Source: a virus
IMG/VR virus record: IMGVR_UViG_3300025679_000070
Span: 1-24,324 of that record
Length of the DNA: 24,324 nt
Direction: 5' to 3' (one strand)
Positions 1 to 5,653 of this stretch are shown here, piece by piece; positions within the stretch are counted from its first letter, which is position 1, and every line of letters begins with the position of its first letter. The position numbers and the translations under genes were made by a program. The notes beneath the pieces are model-generated. The model was not told the origin of the DNA. It ran no database searches and saw only the letters and a list, made by a program, of their open reading frames with translations.

Positions 1-318
1 AAAGAAGGTAGAAGAACAGAAATAATGGGTGGTGTTAGTAATGGATATTCTAAAACATATACTCAATGGTATCCAAAAACTATACTAAAGTTCAAAGTTG
101 AGCGAGGACTACACCCTACACAAAAACCTGTTGCCCTAGTTGAATACTTGCTCAAAACCTATACAAAAAAGGGTGATGTCGTGCTTGACCCAACCGCAGG
201 GAGTGGAACTACGCTTGTTGCTGCCAAAAACTTAAACCGCAACTACATAGGCATAGAAATAAACCCAGACTATGTAAAAATAGCTGAAAATAGGCTTAAA
301 CAAGAATTGCTACTATGA
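1..318 (+). CDS. Site-specific DNA methyltransferase, C-terminal part (5' end outside window)
   Basis: The frame is open from the first base, so this is the 3' end of a longer gene. The visible residues contain LHPTQKPVALVEYLL, followed by VVLDPTAGSGTT and IGIEINPDYV. These are the target-side HPTQKP box, the S-adenosylmethionine-binding motif I (DPxxGSGTT) and the acidic residue (E of GIEIN) that follows it. This order, with the SAM motif at the C-terminal end, is typical of beta-class N6-adenine/N4-cytosine methyltransferases. The catalytic DPPY-type motif should lie upstream and is not in the window. A phage-encoded enzyme of this type usually protects phage DNA from host restriction. No restriction partner is visible. 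Its stop overlaps the start of the 20-codon ORF in ATGA. The family call is firm; base specificity cannot be told from this end. Confidence 0.92.
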   Translation, partial: KEGRRTEIMGGVSNGYSKTYTQWYPKTILKFKVERGLHPTQKPVALVEYLLKTYTKKGDVVLDPTAGSGTTLVAAKNLNRNYIGIEINPDYVKIAENRLKQELLL

Positions 319-377
319 CCATAAAACTCCGTAAGAGACGAGAGCAGTTGCGTAATAATGTTAGGGGGAAGTTATGA
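315..377 (+). CDS. 20-residue basic micro-ORF bridging methyltransferase and exonuclease
   Basis: An ATG at 315 overlaps the methyltransferase stop (ATGA, 315-318). The ORF runs 20 codons to a TGA that overlaps the exonuclease start (ATGA, 374-377). The peptide is very basic, MTIKLRKRREQLRNNVRGKL. Double 4-base overlaps fill exactly what would otherwise be a 55-base gap. That is the arrangement expected of a translationally coupled cistron, and the exonuclease SD (TTAGGGGGAAG) lies inside it. It may be a real nucleic-acid-binding micropeptide, or only a relay that carries ribosomes to the next start. No known family is recognised. Confidence 0.45.
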   Translation: MTIKLRKRREQLRNNVRGKL

Positions 378-1003
378 TACGCTATTACAATTTTGAACAG
401 AGAAGCCCTACGTGGCATGTTTACAGGAAAGATAGGTGGACAGGGAGTACAGCCATAGACTTGCTTAAAGGCAAGAAAGCACCTCCAGAAAGCGACCCGA
501 CCTACGATAACAAATATATGCAGCGTGGTCGCATTTTAGAGCCACTAGCTATCGAGGCGTATGAGCATAAGACAGGCAACGAAGTTAAACACTATGGCTT
601 CATTACCAATTCCAAGTATAAGCACGCTGGTTACTCGCCTGACGGCATAGAGCCAGATACCATTGTAGAAGTTAAATGCGTCAACGGAGAAAAACACATG
701 GCTATTGGCAATGGAGACATAGATTTGCCAGCTGAGTGGGTTGCTCAGACACACTTCGGCATTGTTATCACTGAACTACATAAGATTAGATTTATTCTCT
801 ATAACCCAGACGCTGACATACCGCTATTCATTATAGATGTTGCAGTACGCCCAGAAATCATAGACAATCTAATTAAACGTCTTAAAGCTACCGCGCCTAA
901 GCGTAAGCCTAGCCAGATGAGAGCTGCTAAACGGTATGTCCAAAACAACCCTGATAAGGTTAGGAAGTCTAATCACAAACGATATATAAAGAGTAAGAAA
1001 TAA
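374..1003 (+). CDS. YqaJ/lambda-exonuclease-like recombination nuclease
   Basis: The 209-residue protein has the order of motifs of the YqaJ viral recombinase family (PD-(D/E)XK fold). The N-terminal EQRSPTW...WTGSTA region (8-27) matches the family's substrate-end motif. RGRILEP (51-57) carries the conserved Glu, SPDG and VEVKC (88-102) carry the Asp and E-x-K metal-binding residues, and WVAQTHFG (122-129) carries the late conserved Gln. Members degrade the 5' strand of double-stranded ends to start single-strand annealing recombination. The last ~35 residues are strongly basic and may be an extra DNA-binding tail. The start is set by the purine-rich SD AGGGGGA 7 bases upstream. No annealing partner (RecT/Erf/Bet) is in the window; it may lie upstream beyond the methyltransferase. 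Confidence 0.85.
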   Translation: MIRYYNFEQRSPTWHVYRKDRWTGSTAIDLLKGKKAPPESDPTYDNKYMQRGRILEPLAIEAYEHKTGNEVKHYGFITNSKYKHAGYSPDGIEPDTIVEVKCVNGEKHMAIGNGDIDLPAEWVAQTHFGIVITELHKIRFILYNPDADIPLFIIDVAVRPEIIDNLIKRLKATAPKRKPSQMRAAKRYVQNNPDKVRKSNHKRYIKSKK

Positions 1004-1014
1004 GCATATACTAG

Positions 1015-1033
1015 TGTATAATCATAACTATTA
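1015..1033 (+). promoter_or_regulatory. Putative promoter giving a leaderless transcript for the 1033 gene
   Basis: A perfect TATAAT lies at 1017-1022, preceded by GTG, and the ATG follows after only 10 bases (CATAACTATT). No SD precedes this ATG. Transcription starting about 7 bases after the hexamer would begin within a few bases of the start codon. No good -35 is seen at 16-18 bp. The call is inferred from position and from similar sites elsewhere in the window. Confidence 0.5.
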
Positions 1034-1299
1034 TGCGCCGGTTAGAACAAGACCCCGAAGAGATACGGCAGGAAGAGGACGCTCTCTCGCGTGCAGCTAC
1101 ACCGACTCATGAACAAATTACCGAGGAGATCGACACTCAGGAGATATTGTTACGGCTAGGACAAACCGCTGAGTTTGGTGCTTCACTGGCTCAACCGCTA
1201 CAGGCTTTTGGTGAGTTCTACCCCCTTGACGTGTTAAGAGGCTTACAAGCTGAGATTGATGCTAGACAAAAGCCACCTGATAACGAGTGGGAGAGTTAA
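1033..1299 (+). CDS. Small acidic protein of unknown function
   Basis: The 88-residue product is not recognised. It is acidic and glutamate/glutamine-rich (DPEEIRQEEDALSRA near the N-terminus). No membrane segment or cysteine pair is seen, and its predicted nature is a mostly helical soluble protein. It is the first gene after the exonuclease and follows a possible promoter with a -10 only 10 bases from the ATG, with no SD. Its stop is 2 bases before the next gene's ATG, so it is probably co-transcribed and translationally coupled with the lysis genes that follow. It could be a lysis regulator or a small virion protein; there is no direct evidence for either. Confidence 0.65.
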   Translation: MRRLEQDPEEIRQEEDALSRAATPTHEQITEEIDTQEILLRLGQTAEFGASLAQPLQAFGEFYPLDVLRGLQAEIDARQKPPDNEWES

Positions 1300-1301
1300 G
1301 G

Positions 1302-1655
1302 ATGGCTGATGACTTACATGGGCAACAAGGGCAACAAGGCATACAGGGTATTACTGGAGCTGCTGGAGCTGCTGGAGCTGCTGGAGCGCAGGGGATGCCG
1401 TCAGGCGCAGACCCAGTAGTAGCCTACCGCTTAGGACAAGTCGAGATAGCTGTCAGGGATGGGTTCAAAGCCCACGACCAGAAACTAACCCAGTTGACTA
1501 GTAACTTTGCTTCATCGGATCAGCTGAAAGCTACCAACCTACGGGTTCATATGCTAGAAACCGCCAAGTCAAAAGACTGGGTATGGAAAACCCTGTCGGC
1601 TGCGGCTGGAGCATTATTAGCATTATTAATAGCGGCACTTTTACTAAAGAAGTAA
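1302..1655 (+). CDS. Collagen-like, C-terminally anchored membrane protein (XhlA/haemolysin-like)
   Basis: The 117-residue protein starts with a Gly-x-y tract in which glycine occupies every third position from residue 7 to 31 (nine glycines). A predicted coiled-coil-like stretch follows (about 45-88, with LGQVEIAVRDGF and LRVHMLETAK). It ends in one hydrophobic helix (about 92-115) with terminal KK. Coiled coil plus tail anchor resembles XhlA-type phage lysis accessory proteins, which act at the cytoplasmic membrane next to holin and endolysin. The collagen-like head is the odd part and could drive trimerisation. The ATG at 1302 is chosen because GGGAGAG sits 7 bases upstream; a GTG at 1287, inside the previous gene, is a weaker alternative. 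The neighbours are lysis genes, which fits. Confidence 0.7.
   Translation: MADDLHGQQGQQGIQGITGAAGAAGAAGAQGMPSGADPVVAYRLGQVEIAVRDGFKAHDQKLTQLTSNFASSDQLKATNLRVHMLETAKSKDWVWKTLSAAAGALLALLIAALLLKK
1320..1388 (+). repeat. 9-bp tandem repeats encoding the collagen-like tract
   Basis: Two copies of GGGCAACAA (1320-1337) are followed by almost four copies of CTGGAGCTG (1354-1388). Both units are three codons long, so gain or loss of a unit keeps the frame and changes the length of the Gly-x-y tract. Confidence 0.85.
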
Positions 1656-1658
1656 ACC

Positions 1659-1955
1659 ATGATACAATTTTGGCATTTCTTCTTCACCCCCGTAGGTCAA
1701 CCGTGGTACACAGGTGGAGTCTGGGGCAATCAACTTCAATGGACAATTGTCTGGCTACCAACGCTTATCGTAATCTATAGAAAACGCTTTGAGTGTAAGG
1801 AAAAAGGCTGTTGGCGATACGGACACTACAAAGTAGGCAATACCCACTACAAGACCTGTACCAAGCACACTAACCCTGACATACACGCTAAACTTCTGGC
1901 TCATCATAAACGTAAGTACCCCAAGGCTCATGCCTTTTTGCATAAAGCTAAATAA
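1659..1955 (+). CDS. Small Cys/His-rich membrane protein of the lysis region
   Basis: The 98-residue product has an aromatic N-terminus and one hydrophobic segment (about 25-40), then a Cys/His-rich tail. FECKEKGCWRYGHYKVG (45-60) is followed by H63, C67 and H70, and then by several further histidines and lysines. Two cysteines (46, 51), H56, C67 and H70 could bind one metal ion. Small membrane proteins with a C-x4-CWRxGxH motif followed by a C-x2-H are, from memory, found near lysis genes in phages of Actinobacteria; their role is unknown. The start follows the previous stop by 3 bases and the stop shares a base with the next ATG (TAATG), so it belongs to the same operon. A zinc-ribbon-like fold is an inference. 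Confidence 0.65.
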   Translation: MIQFWHFFFTPVGQPWYTGGVWGNQLQWTIVWLPTLIVIYRKRFECKEKGCWRYGHYKVGNTHYKTCTKHTNPDIHAKLLAHHKRKYPKAHAFLHKAK

Positions 1956-2041
1956 TGGGCGAAGTATTGCCAACAACTCTAGAAGCCCGACTTCAGTTCC
2001 TACATGAACTTAATCAGCGTATACTAAAAGAGCTATTATGA
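1955..2041 (+). CDS. 28-residue micro-ORF coupled to the endolysin gene
   Basis: The ATG shares one base with the previous stop (TAATG at 1953-1957), and the TGA overlaps the endolysin ATG (ATGA at 2038-2041). The peptide, MGEVLPTTLEARLQFLHELN then QRILKELL, would form an amphipathic helix. Perfect tiling between two real genes suggests a coupled cistron. It may be a genuine micropeptide, or only a device that sets endolysin translation, since the endolysin's own upstream sequence (AAAGAG) is a weak SD. No family is recognised. Confidence 0.5.
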   Translation: MGEVLPTTLEARLQFLHELNQRILKELL

Positions 2042-2739
2042 ATCTTCAGCAATACATATCCAATCCCCCAGTCGGTGTCAATGGTACAAAGGTTCTATTT
2101 GCAGGACAGTCTGAATCTTTACGTGGGCAATGCGTACAACTCGTAGAAGACTACGCCGTTAAAGTCCTGGGGGTAAAGCTACCTATTATTGGACAAGCTA
2201 AAAACTATTGGACAGCTATTCCAGGCTTCACTCAACAAAGTTCACCTCAAGCTGGCGACATAGCGGTATATAACGGACACGGTATCTATACCGATGGTCA
2301 TATAGCCATTTTTGCAGGTAACGGACAAGTATTTGAGCAGAACGCAGACCCAGACGGCTCGCCAGCTCATCTATTTGCGAGAGCTAACACATATTTACTA
2401 GGATATTTAAGAAAGGATACAGTTATGGAATTATTTAATGAAGGTGACAGACAGAACTTTAACACCTTATTTTACGGTAAGGACAATCAACAGTTCGGTA
2501 GCAGCGTAGGCAAGGACTGGAAAACGGCTTGTACTCTTATCATGCAGCAAGTAACAGCAGATAAACAGCTCCTAGTAAACGCAGGAGATGTAGCTAACCT
2601 TGCCAGCGTTGGTATTACTAATGCTTCACAAGCTAATGGCACTGACTGGAAGAACGCAGTCTATTCAGTAATATTAAAGAACTTACCTGGAGGCACACGC
2701 CCAACACTGCTAGTTCCTGGCGAATACTTGGTACAATAG
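2038..2739 (+). CDS. Endolysin: CHAP amidase/peptidase with duplicated C-terminal module
   Basis: Residues ~20-125 form a CHAP domain: the catalytic Cys is in RGQCVQLVEDYA (C32), the His in TDGHIAIFAG (H88), and the third polar position in VFEQN (E100/N102). The SPQAGDIAVYNG segment is also typical. CHAP enzymes cut peptidoglycan amide or peptide bonds. There is no signal peptide, so export should depend on a holin, and two holin-like genes follow. The C-terminal ~100 residues hold two related units, NEGDRQN...GKDWKTA (134-164) and NAGDVAN...GTDWKNA (181-207), which may bind the cell wall. A strong internal start lies at the domain junction (see 2412-2739). The main start overlaps the upstream micro-ORF stop. 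The CHAP call is firm; the binding role of the repeats is inferred. Confidence 0.88.
   Translation: MNLQQYISNPPVGVNGTKVLFAGQSESLRGQCVQLVEDYAVKVLGVKLPIIGQAKNYWTAIPGFTQQSSPQAGDIAVYNGHGIYTDGHIAIFAGNGQVFEQNADPDGSPAHLFARANTYLLGYLRKDTVMELFNEGDRQNFNTLFYGKDNQQFGSSVGKDWKTACTLIMQQVTADKQLLVNAGDVANLASVGITNASQANGTDWKNAVYSVILKNLPGGTRPTLLVPGEYLVQ
2412..2739 (+). other. Probable internal translation start yielding the endolysin C-terminal domain alone
   Basis: Inside the endolysin gene, AAAGGA (2412-2417) lies 7 bases before an in-frame ATG at 2425 (Met130). This is a better SD/start pair than the one at 2038. It sits exactly between the CHAP domain and the duplicated C-terminal units, so it would make a separate 104-residue product from 2425 to 2739. 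Some Gram-positive phage endolysins (Enterococcus phage Lys170 is a known case) use such a start to build complexes of one full-length chain with several binding domains. Confidence 0.55.
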
Positions 2740-2769
2740 TGGTATAATAGACCTATTAAGGAGAAATAT
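2740..2769 (+). promoter_or_regulatory. Extended -10 promoter and SD before the 54-residue holin-like gene
   Basis: TGGTATAAT (2740-2748) is a perfect extended -10. It is followed by a strong SD AAGGAG (2758-2763) 6 bases before the ATG at 2770. No clear -35 is present. It lies just after the endolysin stop and could give the holin-like genes their own expression. Confidence 0.6.
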
Positions 2770-2934
2770 ATGAGTTTATTAAGAATAGCATTTGCAATAG
2801 TAATCGGTGTGCTTGTAACGGCATTGCTGGAATGGCTGGCAACATCTGTACCACGCAGCATAGACGTTTTACTAGGTATCGTAGCAGCCTTTATAGCCTA
2901 CAGTAGTTATCCAAAAATAAGGGGAGAAGTATGA
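2770..2934 (+). CDS. 54-residue two-helix membrane protein, holin candidate
   Basis: A short ORF encodes two hydrophobic helices (about residues 5-24 and 33-45) joined by a short polar turn (SVPRSID), with a charged end (PKIRGEV). A small two-helix membrane protein directly after an endolysin is the classic shape of a holin or antiholin, which permeabilises the cytoplasmic membrane and times lysis. It has an excellent SD (AAGGAG) and its own extended -10. Its stop overlaps the next ATG by four bases (ATGA at 2931-2934). The sequence itself is not recognised as a named holin family, so the call rests on size, topology and position. Confidence 0.65.
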   Translation: MSLLRIAFAIVIGVLVTALLEWLATSVPRSIDVLLGIVAAFIAYSSYPKIRGEV

Positions 2935-3203
2935 CCAAGAACCAACAACTAATCGAGAAAGTTATCGTTACTTTTTTTGAAGGTGTTATAGCTTATCTTA
3001 CTATCAATCAAACAAACTTATCAGGTGATGCTAAGACTGTAGCTATAGGCGCAACTGCCTTCGGCCTGTCAGCAGTCTATAACTTACTCAGGCAATCAAC
3101 ACCACCTATCGCTAGTTCACCAACGGTAGTAGCTGCACCAGAAGTACCGCTCGTAGTGGCTGAAGCTCTAGGAGCTCCCGCGGTTACCCCTCCAGTAGTT
3201 TAG
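2931..3203 (+). CDS. Holin-like membrane protein with Pro/Val-rich tail
   Basis: The 90-residue protein has a first hydrophobic helix after a short polar N-terminus (VIVTFFEGVIAYLTI, about 12-26). A second follows after a polar loop with LSGDAK, in VAIGATAFGLSAVYNLLRQ (about 37-55). The rest is a Pro/Val/Ala-rich low-complexity tail. The AxxAFGLSAVYNLLRQ stretch resembles small phage holins of Gram-positive phages. With the 54-residue gene just upstream it could form a holin/antiholin pair. Translation is coupled through ATGA. It is the last plus-strand gene before the convergent junction with the fibre gene. Function is inferred from topology and position. Confidence 0.6.
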   Translation: MTKNQQLIEKVIVTFFEGVIAYLTINQTNLSGDAKTVAIGATAFGLSAVYNLLRQSTPPIASSPTVVAAPEVPLVVAEALGAPAVTPPVV

Positions 3204-3340
3204 ACTCGAAGCTTTCTAATTTGCTTGTAAGGCCTACTCCTACGAGGTTCTGTTTCCATTGTCTCAAAGTATAGTTTCATAAATAATAACGTAGAGGATA
3301 CTACCGAGAAAAACTCCTATTAAGTATCATTATTATACAC

Positions 3341-5644
3341 CTATCCCGTAAAACTAAAGATTATTGGGTCTGGTACAGTGAGAGGCAGAACAATAGGTAC
3401 TGGAATCGTAGAGCTCGCAACTATACCGGCTGGAACACTAACAGAAAGTTCAAGCGCGGGACTACTATTAACAGGTACGGTGATAGGTGATGGCTGACTA
3501 AACGCAACGGTAATCGCATCATACACTTTGAGTGCTAACTGAATGGGACTAGGAATAGTAAGCACAAATAACAGTGGTCGAAGCAATATGTTAATAAATA
3601 CCCACGATAGGAAGCCGGAAGTCTTATAGGTTCCGGTAAAGATTTTAGCTGGTCGTTTAATAAAGCTAGTGCTAGTTATGTATGTAGCTGTGAAAAGAGT
3701 TATTACACTATTCTTAGTTAATACGCCACTACTTCTGTACGTAGAAGATAGATTACGCTTAGTAGTCTTGGAAATAACTCCGCTGCCTTTATAGGTAGCA
3801 GATAGATTTCTTGAAATTAGCCGCTTAATTGCTCCAGTAGCACTATATGTTGCAATCAAAACTCTTGTAAACGACCTACCAGTAAGCACCCCCGCCATTG
3901 AGTAAGTAGCCGTGAGGACTCTAGCTACTCCACGAGATATAAGCACTCCTACGGTACTGTACGAAGCACTGAGAGGAATATTAGTTTGCTTTGTTAGTGA
4001 ATTGTTGCCCGTTATCCATGTAGGTAGTGGCGTACCAGTCAACGTAGCTGTAGCACTGTTGCCAGATAAGTCTGCTGTTGTCGTGCCACTACCCCCCACT
4101 AAGTTAAACCCTAAAGCCATATTAGTATTGGTCGGATTAGTACCAGACGCATAACTGGTAATCTCCGCACCACTGAGCACACGGTTAGAATAAGTCCTAA
4201 CGTCTTGAATGATGCCATGAAAGTGTCTACCACCATTAGCACCAAGATTAGTACTCGTTGACTCTGTGCCTAGTAAGTTTGTGCCACTAACTCCAGCTAC
4301 AGAGGCCACACCTGAACTAACCGTATTAGTATTGACCCCGTTTATATAAAAGTTCAAGTTAGTGCCGTCCCATGTTACGCCTACAGTCGATTGTTGGCCG
4401 TAGGGAACTACGCCAGTACTACTCGACCCACCAGCATGCACCATACCATAAACAGTTAAGTGAGCTGGAGTAGAAAACGAGTTGATTTCAAAAGCTAAAC
4501 CCTTACCATTAGTGTAATCCATTTGTAAATATAAAATACAAGACGACTGCAAGGGGTCATAAGATAACTGGATAGTTGCTATAAAACTCCAGCTGCCAAA
4601 GTTGGCAAGATTATTCGCTGCAACCGAAGCAGGCATCGCACCGTAGTTCTGGTAACCATCAAAGCTAAGTCCAGCAATAGGATTAAGCAACATACTACCG
4701 TAGAACTTGTATGCTAAACCCCGTTTAGTAATAGCTCCAGTGCCTTTATAGGTAGCTGCTGGTAATAACTTTGCTACTATTCGTTTAGTAATAGCTCCAG
4801 TTGCCGAGTATGTGGCAGTAAGAGTTGCACCAAAGGCTACCGCACTGGTTAACACTCCACTTGTCTTATAACTAGCACTCGGTAGTGTCCTCGCAGTAGC
4901 TTTAGTTAAGATAGCCGCTCCTTTATAAACGGCAGCCAAACCCATAGAATAAACCGTCCCCGTTGTAGGATCCAACACAATCAACCCCAAAACCCAACTG
5001 TCCGATACTCCTACGGTACTCCAACTCATTGTTACAGAACCTACAGGCGTTATAACACCACTATCACTAACAGCCCCTGTTCCTAAAGCACCTGTTTGGT
5101 TATTCCGCTGTGTAGCACCTCCTGCAACACTCATCGTAGCGTCTGAAGTTGTCAGTCCACTCACCACCCAACTCTTGTCATCTACTGTTGTTACAGAGGC
5201 GGTCGGAGCTGTACTGATACTACCAGTTGCCCCAGTCGCAGTCTCCACCATGTCGGTTTGATTAACACCCGTATAACTATCTGCACTAGCAATCGAGGTA
5301 AGGCTTGTATTTAACGTCACTACGATAGTCCGAGTTCCATTCAAGGGGGCAGATAATTGCCACCACTCGTTACGATAGACCCCTGTCTGATCAGCACGTT
5401 CAAACTCTAAGTTAACACCACCCCACGTAACACTGGTGACAGTCCCAGTTGCAAAGATCGAGACATTGACCAGCAAACCTGGGTTAGATTGCCATGCGCC
5501 AAGAATGTGCGACCAGCTATAGGTTGAGAGGCTCGCCTTGTATCCTGAATTGCTTGAAGCGTCCCAGGCGATTGCCGAGTTAAGCGTAACAGCATAGCCC
5601 TGACCAAAATATGCTTGGCCAAAATAGTTTGAGCCATAGGCCAT
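3341..5644 (-). CDS. Tail fibre / receptor-binding protein with LamG domain between two repeat arrays
   Basis: The 767-residue protein begins with NYFGQAYFGQGY and a beta-rich domain of about 200 residues. A first array of repeats follows (about 236-313), then a LamG/concanavalin-like domain (about 325-500, with GLSFDGYQNYG, WSFIATIQL, VGVTWDGTNLNFYINGV and IIQDVRTYSNRVLSGAEI). A second array (about 556-682) and a Pro/Val-rich beta tail come last. LamG-like domains bind carbohydrate, so this is the best candidate for host-surface recognition. It is the final gene of the virion cluster, where fibre genes often lie. SD TAGGAGGA precedes the ATG by 6 bases. Repeat unit: roughly RxLxATYxxxGVLxxR. 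The fibre role is inferred from domains and position. Confidence 0.75.
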   Translation of the reverse strand: MAYGSNYFGQAYFGQGYAVTLNSAIAWDASSNSGYKASLSTYSWSHILGAWQSNPGLLVNVSIFATGTVTSVTWGGVNLEFERADQTGVYRNEWWQLSAPLNGTRTIVVTLNTSLTSIASADSYTGVNQTDMVETATGATGSISTAPTASVTTVDDKSWVVSGLTTSDATMSVAGGATQRNNQTGALGTGAVSDSGVITPVGSVTMSWSTVGVSDSWVLGLIVLDPTTGTVYSMGLAAVYKGAAILTKATARTLPSASYKTSGVLTSAVAFGATLTATYSATGAITKRIVAKLLPAATYKGTGAITKRGLAYKFYGSMLLNPIAGLSFDGYQNYGAMPASVAANNLANFGSWSFIATIQLSYDPLQSSCILYLQMDYTNGKGLAFEINSFSTPAHLTVYGMVHAGGSSSTGVVPYGQQSTVGVTWDGTNLNFYINGVNTNTVSSGVASVAGVSGTNLLGTESTSTNLGANGGRHFHGIIQDVRTYSNRVLSGAEITSYASGTNPTNTNMALGFNLVGGSGTTTADLSGNSATATLTGTPLPTWITGNNSLTKQTNIPLSASYSTVGVLISRGVARVLTATYSMAGVLTGRSFTRVLIATYSATGAIKRLISRNLSATYKGSGVISKTTKRNLSSTYRSSGVLTKNSVITLFTATYITSTSFIKRPAKIFTGTYKTSGFLSWVFINILLRPLLFVLTIPSPIQLALKVYDAITVAFSQPSPITVPVNSSPALELSVSVPAGIVASSTIPVPIVLPLTVPDPIIFSFTG
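3599..3979 (-). repeat. C-terminal array of seven ~19-residue repeats in the fibre gene
   Basis: Conserved tyrosines at residues 562, 581, 600, 618, 636, 655 and 673 are spaced 18-19 apart. Examples are RVLTATYSMAGVLTGR and RNLSATYKGSGVISK. The core reads L-x-A-T-Y-x-x-x-G-[VA]-[IL]. Confidence 0.85.
4706..4939 (-). repeat. N-terminal array of four ~20-residue repeats in the fibre gene
   Basis: The same unit as the C-terminal array occurs with tyrosines at residues 240, 259, 279 and 299. A 20-bp stretch, cgtttagtaatagctccagt on the plus strand, is repeated exactly 60 bp apart (4722-4741 and 4782-4801), which indicates recent duplication of one unit. Confidence 0.85.
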
Positions 5645-5653
5645 ATAATCCTC

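Noticed and set aside
1287-1655. GTG start at 1287 for the collagen-like protein
   Set aside because: The ATG at 1302 has GGGAGAG at 7 bases and follows the previous stop directly; the GTG lies inside the previous gene with no SD.
3200-3280. 26-codon minus-strand ORF after the fibre gene, with a TATAAT at 3337-3332 upstream
   Set aside because: There is no SD and no coupling, the hexamer is about 50 bases away, and the ORF runs into the end of the holin-like gene. It could be chance; not annotated as a gene.
3204-3340. Terminator between the convergent lysis and fibre genes
   Set aside because: Only short palindromes (around AAGCTT and AGGCCT) are visible, without a stem plus T-run of useful size on either strand.
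3341-5644. Diversity-generating retroelement target in the fibre gene
   Set aside because: No reverse transcriptase or template repeat is present in the window, and the repeats are ordinary protein-level repeats.
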